Origin: Paracoccaceae bacterium
GTDB lineage: Bacteria > Pseudomonadota > Alphaproteobacteria > Rhodobacterales > Rhodobacteraceae
DNA length: 16,002 nt
Direction of reading: 5' to 3'
Assembly: GCA_012036325.1 (NCBI GenBank)
Contig: JAAUPC010000034.1
Span: 1-16,002, forward strand
Shown here: positions 7,430 through 15,077 of the stretch, one piece after another
How positions within the stretch are numbered: the first letter of the stretch is position 1
Layout of the letters: every line of letters begins with the position of its first letter
Translations under genes and position numbers: made by a program
Notes under the pieces: model-generated
Told to the model about the DNA's origin: nothing
The model's input: only the letters and a program-made list of their open reading frames with translations
The model's database searches: none

Positions 7430-7493
7430 CAGCAAGTTAAAAATTCCTTAATGTCCGCGCTCAAGCTATTGATTTCGCATTACTATCAAGAAA

Positions 7494-7508
7494 TGTCCAC
7501 CGTGGACA
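7494..7508. promoter_or_regulatory. Perfect 7-1-7 palindrome beside the efp stop
   Basis: TGTCCAC and GTGGACA flank a single C, directly after the efp stop codon on the minus strand, in a locally AT-rich stretch (about 7437-7497). As RNA it could form only a short stem of about five pairs, so a protein-binding palindrome is possible. I do not recognise the operator. Confidence 0.3.
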
Positions 7509-7509
7509 C

Positions 7510-8076
7510 TCAGTCCTTCGCGCGGCCTACATAGGAATTGTCTTCGGTGTTGATCTCGATTTTGGTCCCCGCCCCGATATGCGGCGGCACCATGACCCGC
7601 AGCCCGTTCGAACAGATCGCGGGCTTGTAGGAAGACGAGGCCGTCTGCCCCTTCACCACCGGCTCCGTCTCGGTGATCTCGACAATGACCCGCTGGGGGA
7701 ATTCGATGGCGATGGCCACGCCTTCAAAGGTCTTGAGATAGACCTTCATCCCGTCGGTCAGGAACACGCGGCCGTCGCCGACGACATCAGGGTCAACCGT
7801 GATCTGCTCATAGCTTTCCGGCTCCATGAAGTGGAAGCCCTCGCCATCCTCATAAAGGAAGTCATACTCGCGCTCGTCCACGGTGGCCTTTTCGACCATC
7901 TCGGTCGTCCGCCAGCGTTCCGCGACCTTCACCCCGTCCGAGATGCGCCGCATGTCGACGCTGGTCGTCGGCGTGCCCTTGCCGGGGTGGAAATTCTCGG
8001 ACTTGAGGACAACATAAAGGCGGCCGTCCAGATCGACGACATTGCCCTTGCGGAGCGAGGAGGCGATGACTTTCAA
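7510..8076 (-). CDS. efp: Elongation factor P
   Basis: EF-P binds the ribosome between P and E sites and relieves stalling at polyproline. The 188-residue protein shows the KOW-like domain I, with the modified-loop motif FHPGKGTP placing the target lysine at Lys33. Two OB domains follow, with FLYEDGEGFHFME in the middle and the conserved GQTASSSYKPA and RVMVPPHIGAGT at the C-terminus. The start is a TTG at 8076: AAGGA lies seven bases upstream, the protein then begins (M)KVIASSLRKGN as expected, and no ATG or GTG is nearby. Opening the frame further upstream would overlap epmA. It is divergent from epmA, the gene for its lysine-modifying enzyme. TTG initiation may limit expression. Confidence 0.95.
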   Translation of the reverse strand: MKVIASSLRKGNVVDLDGRLYVVLKSENFHPGKGTPTTSVDMRRISDGVKVAERWRTTEMVEKATVDEREYDFLYEDGEGFHFMEPESYEQITVDPDVVGDGRVFLTDGMKVYLKTFEGVAIAIEFPQRVIVEITETEPVVKGQTASSSYKPAICSNGLRVMVPPHIGAGTKIEINTEDNSYVGRAKD

Positions 8077-8156
8077 AGTGCGGTCCTTGTGATTGGCAGG
8101 CAGGGTCCCTAAACGGGCATCGCTGCGGCCTAACCCATCCTGACCGGAATTTCCAG

Positions 8157-9209
8157 ATGAAACCCGACACTCCCGTGGACGATCCTTGGTGGACCCCCGC
8201 ACGTCACGCTGACCGCAGGCCCCTCCTGTTGACCCGCAACCGGATTCAGGCGGCGATCCGGGGGTGGCTCGCGACGGAGGGGTTCACCGAGGTTGACCCG
8301 GCAGCCCTTGCCGCCAGCCCCGGAAACGAGGCGCATCTGCACGGCTTTGCCACTGAAGCGATCGGGAATGATGGGCTGGGGCGGCAGATGTATCTGCACA
8401 CCTCCCCCGAATTCGCGATGAAAAAGCTGCTGGCGGCGGGCGAGACCCGCATCCATGCCTTTTCCCATGTCTGGCGGAACCGCGAACGCGGGGCGCTGCA
8501 CAGCCCGGAATTCACGATGCTGGAATGGTACCGCGTAGGGGAAGGATATGAGGTCCTGATGCAGGACACTGTCACCTTCTTGCGGCTGGCCGCTGAGGCT
8601 GCCGGGGCACTGGTCCTGCGGTTCCGTGACCGGACCTGCGACCCCGAAGCCGAGCCTGAGCGGATTTCGGTGGCTGAGGCGTTCCAGACCTATGCCGGGG
8701 TGGACCTTCTTGCCAGCATCGCCCCGGACGGCACGACCGACGCCGCACGGCTTGGGGCAGAGCTTGACCGGATCGGCCTGCGCCGCGCTGCGGACGACAC
8801 CTGGTCAGACATGCTCAGCCGCGTTCTGTCAGAAAAGGTGGAACCGCATCTGGGGCTGGGGCGGATCACCGTTCTGGACCACTACCCTTCCGCCGAAGCG
8901 GCACTGGCCCGCAAGGTGCCGGGCAACGCGCGGATTGCCGAGCGGTTCGAGGTTTATGCCTGCGGGGTGGAACTGGCCAACGGCTTTGGCGAGTTGACCG
9001 ACCCCGCCGAACAACGCCGCCGGTTTGAGGCCGAGATGGATGAAAAGGCCCGTGTCTACGGTCTGCGCTACCCGCTGGATGAGGATTTTCTGGCAGCCCT
9101 GGCCCTGATGCCGCCTGCGGCCGGTATTGCCATGGGATTTGACCGGGTGGTGATGCTGGCCACCGGCGCGCCCCGGATTGACGATGTGCTTTGGACGCCG
9201 GTCCCCTGA
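8157..9209 (+). CDS. epmA: EF-P--lysine aminoacylase EpmA (GenX/PoxA)
   Basis: A paralogue of class II lysyl-tRNA synthetase that lacks the anticodon-binding domain and attaches (R)-beta-lysine to EF-P. The 350 residues are only the catalytic core: motif 2 is FSHVWRNRERG (about 102-112) followed by HSPEFTMLEWY, and motif 3 is AGIAMGFDRVVML (about 322-334). FEVYACGVELANGFGEL is the usual amino-acid-pocket segment. Absence of an N-terminal OB fold separates it from LysS. Its partner efp lies divergently 80 bases away, supporting the identification. EpmB, the lysine 2,3-aminomutase that supplies beta-lysine, is not in this window. The ribosome-binding site (GGAA) is weak. Confidence 0.95.
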   Translation: MKPDTPVDDPWWTPARHADRRPLLLTRNRIQAAIRGWLATEGFTEVDPAALAASPGNEAHLHGFATEAIGNDGLGRQMYLHTSPEFAMKKLLAAGETRIHAFSHVWRNRERGALHSPEFTMLEWYRVGEGYEVLMQDTVTFLRLAAEAAGALVLRFRDRTCDPEAEPERISVAEAFQTYAGVDLLASIAPDGTTDAARLGAELDRIGLRRAADDTWSDMLSRVLSEKVEPHLGLGRITVLDHYPSAEAALARKVPGNARIAERFEVYACGVELANGFGELTDPAEQRRRFEAEMDEKARVYGLRYPLDEDFLAALALMPPAAGIAMGFDRVVMLATGAPRIDDVLWTPVP

Positions 9210-9448
9210 CCACTCCACCGCGTCAACCGAATTGAGCGCGTGCCGCGCAAGCCTTTGTCTCGCCTCTGGCGCGCGAAGGGCGCGCCAACCGGCTCGGCGA
9301 AGATTGGGGGCGCTTCGCCCCCCAAACCCCCAGAGAGTATTTGTGAAAAGAGCAAGTTGTCGGGCGGACTGGCCGTGGCAAGGCAGATGGTCTTGCATTG
9401 ACGGAACGCGAAGCGCAAAGAAGGCGCGTGTTTTGACGGGAGAGCGCC
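9210..9448. other. Gene-free stretch between epmA and argC
   Basis: About 240 bases without a credible gene. The left half carries two GC-rich hairpins (listed separately). The right half holds no clear structure until the argC ribosome-binding site, GGGAG at 9438-9442. No tRNA fold or good promoter hexamer pair was seen. Confidence 0.6.
9267..9350. repeat. Palindromic intergenic element, Rhodobacterales type
   Basis: Two adjacent hairpins. TGGCGCGC (9267-9274) pairs with GCGCGCCA (9280-9287). TTGGGGGCG (9304-9312) pairs with CGCCCCCCAA (9316-9325) with one bulged C. The second is followed by ACCCCCAGAGAGTATTTGTG and AAAAG. From memory, similar blocks (C/G-rich hairpin, then GAGTATTT and an A-rich tail) recur between genes in many Rhodobacterales genomes. 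Only one copy is visible here, so repetition is not shown by this window. It may act as an epmA transcript end. Confidence 0.5.
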
Positions 9449-10476
9449 ATGACCCACCGCATCGCCATTCTTGGAGCCTCAGGCTATACCGGGGCGGAAC
9501 TTGTGCGCCTGATTTCCACGCATCCAGGCATGGAGATCGTCGCCCTGTCCGCCGACCGCAAGGCCGGAATGGTGATGGCAGAGGTGTTTCCCTTCCTGCG
9601 CCACCTTGACCTGCCGGTGCTGCAGAAGATCGACGAGATCAATTTTTCCAATGTTGACTTGTGCTTCTGCGCGCTTCCTCATGCAACGACGCAAGAGGTG
9701 GTGGCGCAGTTGCCGCGCGACTTGAAGATCGTGGATCTTTCGGCTGACTTCCGGCTGCGGGACCCGGCTGAGTATCAGAATGGTACGGCCAACCCCATGC
9801 GGCGCAGGACCTGCAGGCCGAGGCGGTCTATGGGCTGACCGAGTTCTATCGTGACGAGATCCGTGCCGCGCGGCTGGTGGCGGGCACGGGCTGCAATGCT
9901 GCCACGGGGCAATTTGCGCTGCGGCCGCTGATCGCTGCCGGGGTGATCGACCTCGACGAGATCGTGATCGACCTGAAGGCCGGGGTTTCTGGGGCGGGGC
10001 GGTCGTTGAAGGAAAACCTGCTTCACGCGGAGTTGTCCGGCGGCACGCATGCCTATTCAGCCGGCGGCAAGCACCGCCACCTGGGCGAATTCGATCAAGA
10101 GTTTTCCAAGGTGGCCGGGCGGCCGGTGCGGGTGCAGTTTACGCCGCATCTTCTGCCGATGAACCGGGGCATCCTGGCGACGGTCTATGTGCGGGGGGAC
10201 GCGAAGACCGTGCATCAGACCCTTGAAAAAGCTTATGAAACAGAGCCTTTCCTGCAAGTCCTGCCGTTCGGTTCATTGCCATCGACCCGCGACATTGCGG
10301 GATCGAACTTCTGCCATCTGGGCGTCATCGGTGACCGGACCCCCGGGCGGGCGATGGTGGTGGCGGTACTGGACAACCTGACCAAGGGAAGCTCAGGCCA
10401 AGCGATCCAGAACGCCAATCTGATGCTAGGGCTTGAAGAAACCACGGGGCTGATGCTGGCCCCGGTTTTCCCGTGA
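9449..10476 (+). CDS. argC: N-acetyl-gamma-glutamyl-phosphate reductase, frameshifted
   Basis: NADPH-dependent reduction of N-acetyl-glutamyl phosphate, third step of arginine synthesis. The N-terminal Rossmann motif is ILGASGYTGAEL (7-18); the catalytic cysteine is in AGTGCNAATGQ (Cys149 after correction); GVSGAGRS and the downstream TPHLLPMNRGI are typical. At 9779-9781 one base is missing after CAGAA: the frame as written ends shortly after at a stop near 9838. Adding one A restores K-W-Y-G-Q-P-H and the frame runs on to 10476. Corrected length is 342 residues, normal for ArgC. GGGAG lies five bases before the ATG. A sequencing error in an A-run is more likely than a true pseudogene, as the rest is fully conserved. 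Confidence 0.92.
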
Positions 10477-10496
10477 CCTGCGGCATCCTGCAACCC

Positions 10497-10525
10497 TTGA
10501 CCGGGATCATGGCATCCCCACTTTA
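10497..10525 (+). promoter_or_regulatory. Possible ccmE promoter with inverted repeat
   Basis: TTGACC (10497-10502) lies 17 bases before ACTTTA (10520-10525). The spacer contains GGGAT and ATCCC separated by six bases (10503-10518). The -35 is good and the -10 poor. It sits between the argC stop and ccmE, so it could be a promoter with an operator or a short hairpin in the intergenic mRNA. Confidence 0.25.
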
Positions 10526-10563
10526 GGCGTGACACATCGCCCGGCAGGGGCAGAGGACGGCAG

Positions 10564-11046
10564 ATGAGTGGCAAGCAGGAATTCCGGGGCCTGAAAGGGC
10601 TGAAAAAGCAGCGGCGAGTGCAGATCATTGCACTAGCGGCGGTGGCGCTGGTCGCCTCGACCGCGCTGATCGGCTATGCGATGCGCGACGGGATCAACTT
10701 CTTCCGCAGCCCAAGCCAGGTGATGAGCGAGCCGCCTGCGCCAGGCGAGACGTTCCGGATCGGCGGGCTGGTGGTCGAAGGATCCATCCAGCGGGGCGAG
10801 GGGGCGACCGTGGCATTTGCGGTGACCGATACCAATGCCACCGTGCCGGTTACCTATACCGGTGTGCTGCCGGACCTGTTCAGCGAAGGGCAGGGGATGG
10901 TCGCGCTTGGCAAGATGGAGGGGGACACGTTCGTGGCCACCGAAGTTCTGGCCAAGCATGATGAGACCTACATGCCCAAGGAAATCATGGACGCACTGAA
11001 AGAGCAGGGCGTCTACAAGGACCCGGGCGAGCAGCCCGAAAGCTGA
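10564..11046 (+). CDS. ccmE: Cytochrome c maturation haem chaperone CcmE
   Basis: CcmE binds haem covalently in the periplasm and passes it to CcmF/H for attachment to apocytochrome c. The 160 residues show a basic N-terminus (KGLKKQRRVQ), one membrane anchor at about 20-40, an OB-fold beta-barrel, and the haem-binding motif KHDETYMP with His132 and Tyr136. Length is normal. GAGGA lies about six bases before the ATG. It follows argC by 87 bases. None of the other ccm genes (ccmABCDFGHI) is present nearby, so here ccmE is separated from the rest of the system. The downstream genes are a GTA-like lysis pair, unrelated in function. Confidence 0.95.
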   Translation: MSGKQEFRGLKGLKKQRRVQIIALAAVALVASTALIGYAMRDGINFFRSPSQVMSEPPAPGETFRIGGLVVEGSIQRGEGATVAFAVTDTNATVPVTYTGVLPDLFSEGQGMVALGKMEGDTFVATEVLAKHDETYMPKEIMDALKEQGVYKDPGEQPES

Positions 11047-11115
11047 CCGCGCGCTGCCACAGGGCGGCGTTAAGGGCGAAACGGCAGGCTGGCCCCGATC
11101 AAGCCGGGGGTCCCC

Positions 11116-11727
11116 ATGCCGAATGTCCGCGAAATTGCCGTTGAGATTGTTGGCCGCGAAGGCGGGTTCGTGAATGACCCCGATGATCCGGGGGGGGCCA
11201 CGAATCACGGTGTCACGATCGGGACGCTGCGCCGCCTTGGGATCGACGTGAACCGCGACACGCGGATCGATGTGGCCGATGTGCGGGCGTTGACCCGGGC
11301 GCAGGCGGTGGAGATCTATCTGGAGCATTACTTCAAGCGGCCCGGGATCGCGGCCTTGCCAGAGGTGATCCAGGCCTCGGTCTTTGACATGTATGTCAAT
11401 GCGGGCGGCAATGCAGTGAAGATCCTGCAGCGGCTGTTGACCGACATGGGCTTTCCTTGCGACCCAGATGGCGAGATCGGTCCCCAGACGATCCGTGCGG
11501 CGCAACTGGCCCATGAGGCGGCCCCGACCCATCTGGCGGATGCTTACGGCATTGCGCGGCGGAATTACTATTACGCGCTGGCGGATCGGCGACCGGCCAG
11601 CAGGAAGTTCGCCCGCTCGAAGTCAGGCGGCAAGGGCGGCTGGATCAAGCGGGCGGAAGAGTTCATCTCGCCGCGCTATCACCTGACGGACGCACAGCAC
11701 GCGGCGCGAGTGGCGGCATGGGGGTGA
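11116..11727 (+). CDS. GH108 endolysin (N-acetylmuramidase), GTA-lysis type
   Basis: A 203-residue muramidase expected to cut the glycan backbone of peptidoglycan. The glycoside hydrolase family 108 domain occupies about residues 5-95, with REGGFVNDPDDPGGATNHGV at 14-33; Glu15 is the expected catalytic acid. The PG_binding_3-type C-terminal half follows, with DPDGEIGPQTIRAA. No signal peptide is visible, so export would depend on the holin encoded immediately downstream (gap of four bases). In Rhodobacter capsulatus, as I recall, rcc00555/rcc00556 are such an endolysin-holin pair that releases gene transfer agent particles although it lies away from the main GTA cluster. This pair fits that description. 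A resident prophage remnant is the alternative, but no other phage gene is near. Confidence 0.85.
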   Translation: MPNVREIAVEIVGREGGFVNDPDDPGGATNHGVTIGTLRRLGIDVNRDTRIDVADVRALTRAQAVEIYLEHYFKRPGIAALPEVIQASVFDMYVNAGGNAVKILQRLLTDMGFPCDPDGEIGPQTIRAAQLAHEAAPTHLADAYGIARRNYYYALADRRPASRKFARSKSGGKGGWIKRAEEFISPRYHLTDAQHAARVAAWG

Positions 11728-11731
11728 CAAG

Positions 11732-12202
11732 ATGGGCGTGATTGGCAAGCTGATCGGCGGTCCGGGCGCGGTGACCGCGCTGGGGGATGCGGCGAAAGGG
11801 GTGGCAGAGGTGTTCCTGCCGTCAGCCACGCGGAAGATGGAGCTTTCGGCCGAAGCACAGATGGCCGCCTTGCGCCAGCTGGGGGAAGAGTATCAGCATC
11901 CGGCGCTAAGCTGGTTTGACCGGCTGGTGAACGGGCTGAACCGGCTGCCACGCCCGCTTCTGGCCTTCGGGACGCTGGGGCTTTTCATCTATGCGATGAT
12001 CGACCCCGAGGCTTTTGCCAAGCGGATGGTCGGGCTGAATGCCGTGCCGGAACCGCTCTGGTGGCTGTTGGGCGCGATTGTCGCCTTCTACTTTGGTGCG
12101 CGCGAGACGCATTACTTCCGCACTCGGGGCGTCGTGTCACCTTTCGTGGCCGCCACCCAGGCCGAGGATAACGCCGCTTTGGCCGACTGGCGGCAAGGTT
12201 GA
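11732..12202 (+). CDS. Holin of the 3TM gene-transfer-release family
   Basis: A 156-residue membrane protein matching the 'holin of 3TMs, for gene-transfer release' family. Clear membrane segments lie near residues 74-90 (RPLLAFGTLGLFIYAMI) and 107-122 (EPLWWLLGAIVAFYFG). The weaker, amphipathic N-terminal stretch (about 3-28) may be the third. WFDRLVNGLNRLPRP before the first helix and FYFGARETHYFR after the second are typical. It would form the inner-membrane lesion letting the endolysin reach the wall. The ribosome-binding site (GGGGG at the end of the endolysin gene) and four-base gap indicate coupled translation. Regulation may follow that of the GTA elsewhere in the genome, but I see no complete CtrA box here. 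Confidence 0.85.
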   Translation: MGVIGKLIGGPGAVTALGDAAKGVAEVFLPSATRKMELSAEAQMAALRQLGEEYQHPALSWFDRLVNGLNRLPRPLLAFGTLGLFIYAMIDPEAFAKRMVGLNAVPEPLWWLLGAIVAFYFGARETHYFRTRGVVSPFVAATQAEDNAALADWRQG

Positions 12203-12269
12203 CCTGCCCGCATCCTTGACCTCTCGCATGGCCTCTGGCATGGCCTTGGGCGTCAGAGGATGTGATCAA

Positions 12270-14011
12270 ATGAACCTTTTCGCCGATATCCGCGCGCTCG
12301 TGGTGGCCGAACTTGAGGCGCTGATGGCTGCGGGCGTGCTGCCGCCGGGACTTGACCTTGCCGCCGTGGCGGTGGAACCCCCGCGCGATGCGGGCCATGG
12401 GGATATGGCCACGAACGCGGCGATGGTTTTGGCGAAACCGGCGGGCCAGCAGCCCCGGGCGATTGCCGAGGCGCTGGCGGCCAAGCTGATGAAAGACCCG
12501 CGCATTGCCGGGGCCGACGTGGCGGGACCGGGGTTTTTGAACCTGCGTCTGGTGCCGGGCGCCTGGCAGGGCTTGGTGCGGGCGGTGCTGGTTGAGGGGA
12601 CGGGCTATGGCCGGTCTAGCCTTGGGCAGGCGCGCCGCGTCAACGTCGAGTTTGTTTCTGCCAACCCCACCGGCCCGATGCACGTGGCCCATGCCCGTGG
12701 GGCCGTGGTCGGCGATGCGCTGGCGCGGCTTCTGGCCTATGCCGGTTGGAACGTGACGCGGGAGTATTACATCAACGACGGCGGCGGGCAGGTCGACGTG
12801 CTGGCCCGGTCCGCCTATGAGCGCTACCGCGAGGCGCATGGCCTTTCGCCCGAGATTGCCGAGGGGCTTTACCCCGGTGATTACCTGATCCCGGTCGGCA
12901 CGGCTCTGAAGGCCAAGTATGGCGACAGCCTCTTGGACAAGGGTGAGCAGTACTGGCTGGCCGAAGTTCGCGAATTCGCCACCGACATGATGATGGAGAT
13001 GATCCGCGGTGACCTTGACGCCCTTGGGGTGCGGATGGATGTCTTCTCCAGCGAGAAGGCGCTTTATGGCACTGGGCAGATCGAGGCCGCCATCGAAACC
13101 CTGCGTGGGCTGGGCTGATCTACACCGGGACGCTGGAACCCCCGAAAGGCAAGGCGCCCGAGGATTGGGAGCCCCGCGAACAGACGCTGTTCCGGTCCAC
13201 TGCCTTTGGCGATGACCAGGACCGGCCGGTGCAGAAATCGGATGGCTCATGGACCTATTTCGCGCCCGATATCGCCTATCATTACAACAAGGTGCAGCGC
13301 GGCTTTGATGAGCTGATCAACATCTTCGGCGCTGATCATTCGGGCTATGTCAAACGGCTGAAGGCCGTGGTCAGCGCCCTATCGGAAAACCGCGTCACGC
13401 TGGACATCAAGCTGATCCAGCTGGTCAAGCTTCTGAAGGGCGGCGAGATCGTCAAGATGTCGAAGCGGGCCGGGACCTTTGTCACGCTGCGCGACCTGAT
13501 TGATGAGGTCGGCCCCGATGTCGTGCGCTTTGTCATGCTGACGCGCAAGAATGACGTGGCGCTGGACTTCGACTTTGACAAGGTGACCGAACAGTCGAAG
13601 GACAACCCGGTTTTCTATGTGCAATACGCCAATGCCCGCGTGAACAGCATTCTGCGCAAGGCGCGTGAGGCGGGGCTGGATGTCAGCGACGCGACCCTTG
13701 CCGCAGCCCAGCTGTCGCATCTGGCGCATGAGGCCGAGCTTGAGATGATCCGTAAACTGGCCGAATGGCCGCGTCTGGTCGAGATTGCCGCCAAGGGGAA
13801 TGAGCCGCACCGCGTGGCCTTTTACCTTTTCGAACTGGCGTCCGACTTCCACGGATTGTGGAATCGTGGCAATGACGATGCCTCCTTGCGGTTCCTGCAG
13901 GAAGACAGTGCCATTTCGACGGCGAAAATCGCCCTTGCGCGGGCCGTGGGCGTTGTCATTTGCGCTGGTCTTGGTATCCTTGGTGTCACTCCGGTTGAGG
14001 AAATGCGCTGA
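12270..14011 (+). CDS. argS: Arginyl-tRNA synthetase, frameshifted
   Basis: Class I aminoacyl-tRNA synthetase charging tRNA-Arg. Seen in order: N-terminal ArgS additional domain (about 1-90), then ANPTGPMHVAHARG (131-144, the HIGH-like signature), YYINDGGGQVDVLARS, the catalytic core, KMSKRAG near corrected residues 396-402, and the C-terminal anticodon-binding domain (NPVFYVQYANARVNSI). At 13112-13114 the run reads CTGGGCTGATC. As written the frame stops at 13116-13118; with one more G the protein continues L-G-L-I-Y-T-G-T and runs to 14011. Corrected length is 580 residues, as expected. ArgS is essential and no second copy is in view, so a base-call error is the likely cause. AGAGGA lies nine bases before the ATG. 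Confidence 0.94.
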
Positions 14012-14085
14012 CCCAACAGCCAGTCCTGCCGGGGCGACAGCGACATGCAGGGGCGGATGAACCGTCCCGCAGGCAGGGGCAGCAG

Positions 14086-15077
14086 ATGGCGGACGCGGAT
14101 TACGACGATCATGGCGGCCCCTATGAGGGGGCTCTCTCCGACAAATGGCAGGCGAGTGAACGGCTGCAACGCTGGATCACGCTGGCGGGGGCTGTGGCCT
14201 CGCTGGGGCTGGTGGTCGGCTTTGGCATCTGGGGCTACCGGCTCGCGGTGCGCGATGTCACGGGCGTTCCGGTTGTGCAGGCGCTGGACGGGCCGATGCG
14301 CGTGGCCCCGGCTGACCCCGGCGGTGAAATTGCCGATCATCAGGGCCTGTCGGTGAACAGCGTGGCTGAAGTGGGCATGGCTGCGCCCATGCCGGACCGG
14401 CTGATCCTTGCACCGCGCCCGGTGGACCTGGCCCCTGAAGATACGGCGGGCCTTGCCAGCCCCACGGTCCCGGGTCTGGCCGAGGTCGCCGCCCCCCTGG
14501 CAAGCCCGGGCGTTGTGGACACCTCGACCGGCGATCTGGCGCTTGCCGCTGCGCCACCCGTGGAAAGTGCAAGCCCGACCGAAGTTGCCGTCGATGCCGC
14601 CCTGGCCGAGGCTTTGGGGCTTGATCCTGAACCGGCACCGCTGGCCGAGCCTGCCACTGAAACCGCTGCCCTCGTCCCCGAAATCGCGCCTGCCGGGGCG
14701 ATCACCCTGTCACCAAGGCCGCGCCCCCGCCCCACGCGCGAGGTGGCAACCGATACCCCGCCAGAAGCGGTGGCCGAAGCCGTGGCCCTGTCGCTGGCCA
14801 ATGAGATTGATCCCGCGACCATCCCCTTGGGCACCAGGCTGGTCCAGTTTGGGCCTTCGATACGGCAGATGAAGCGCGGGCCGAATGGGCGCGGCTGATG
14901 GGGGGCTTTGGCGATCTGATGGCCGAAAAATCCATGGTCGTACAGCCGGCCGAAAGCGGCGGGCGCACCTTCTTTCGCCTGCGCGCCCATGGGTTTGAAG
15001 ATGAAGCCGACGCGCGGCGCTTCTGCTCGGCCTTCGTCGCACAGGACGCAACCTGCATTCCGGTGCCGCAACGATGA
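14086..15077 (+). CDS. SPOR-domain membrane protein, frameshifted
   Basis: A bitopic inner-membrane protein whose C-terminal SPOR domain would bind denuded septal peptidoglycan. A short acidic cytosolic N-terminus is followed by one membrane helix at about 31-51 (ITLAGAVASLGLVVGFGIWG), a long Ala/Pro/Glu-rich linker (about 60-245), and the SPOR domain from about 250. At 14851-14853 one G is missing. The frame as written ends at 14898, but restoring it gives LVQFGAFDTADEARAEWARL and later GGRTFFRLRAHGFEDEADAR, the core of the SPOR fold, ending with TGA at 15075-15077. Corrected length is 330 residues. Its end overlaps the nagZ start as ATGA. The argS-SPOR-nagZ order links it to cell-wall functions. 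Confidence 0.88.

Noticed and set aside
8077..8202. N-terminal extension of EF-P to an ATG at 8202
   Set aside because: It would overlap epmA on the other strand and add sequence absent from EF-P; TTG 8076 with AAGGA fits the family start.
9210..9448. Search for a tRNA or prophage attachment site in the gap before argC
   Set aside because: No cloverleaf, no T-arm motif and no flanking direct repeats were found.
11070..11073. TTAA upstream of the endolysin as a CtrA site
   Set aside because: Only one half-site is present; no second TTAA occurs at the required spacing of seven bases.
12226..12246. Direct repeat GCATGGCCT, three bases, GCATGGCCT before argS
   Set aside because: Only nine bases, two copies and GC-rich; compatible with chance and with no functional link visible.
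11985..13250. 421-codon open frame on the minus strand across the holin and argS
   Set aside because: Spans two unrelated conserved genes on the opposite strand and shows no motif or ribosome-binding site.
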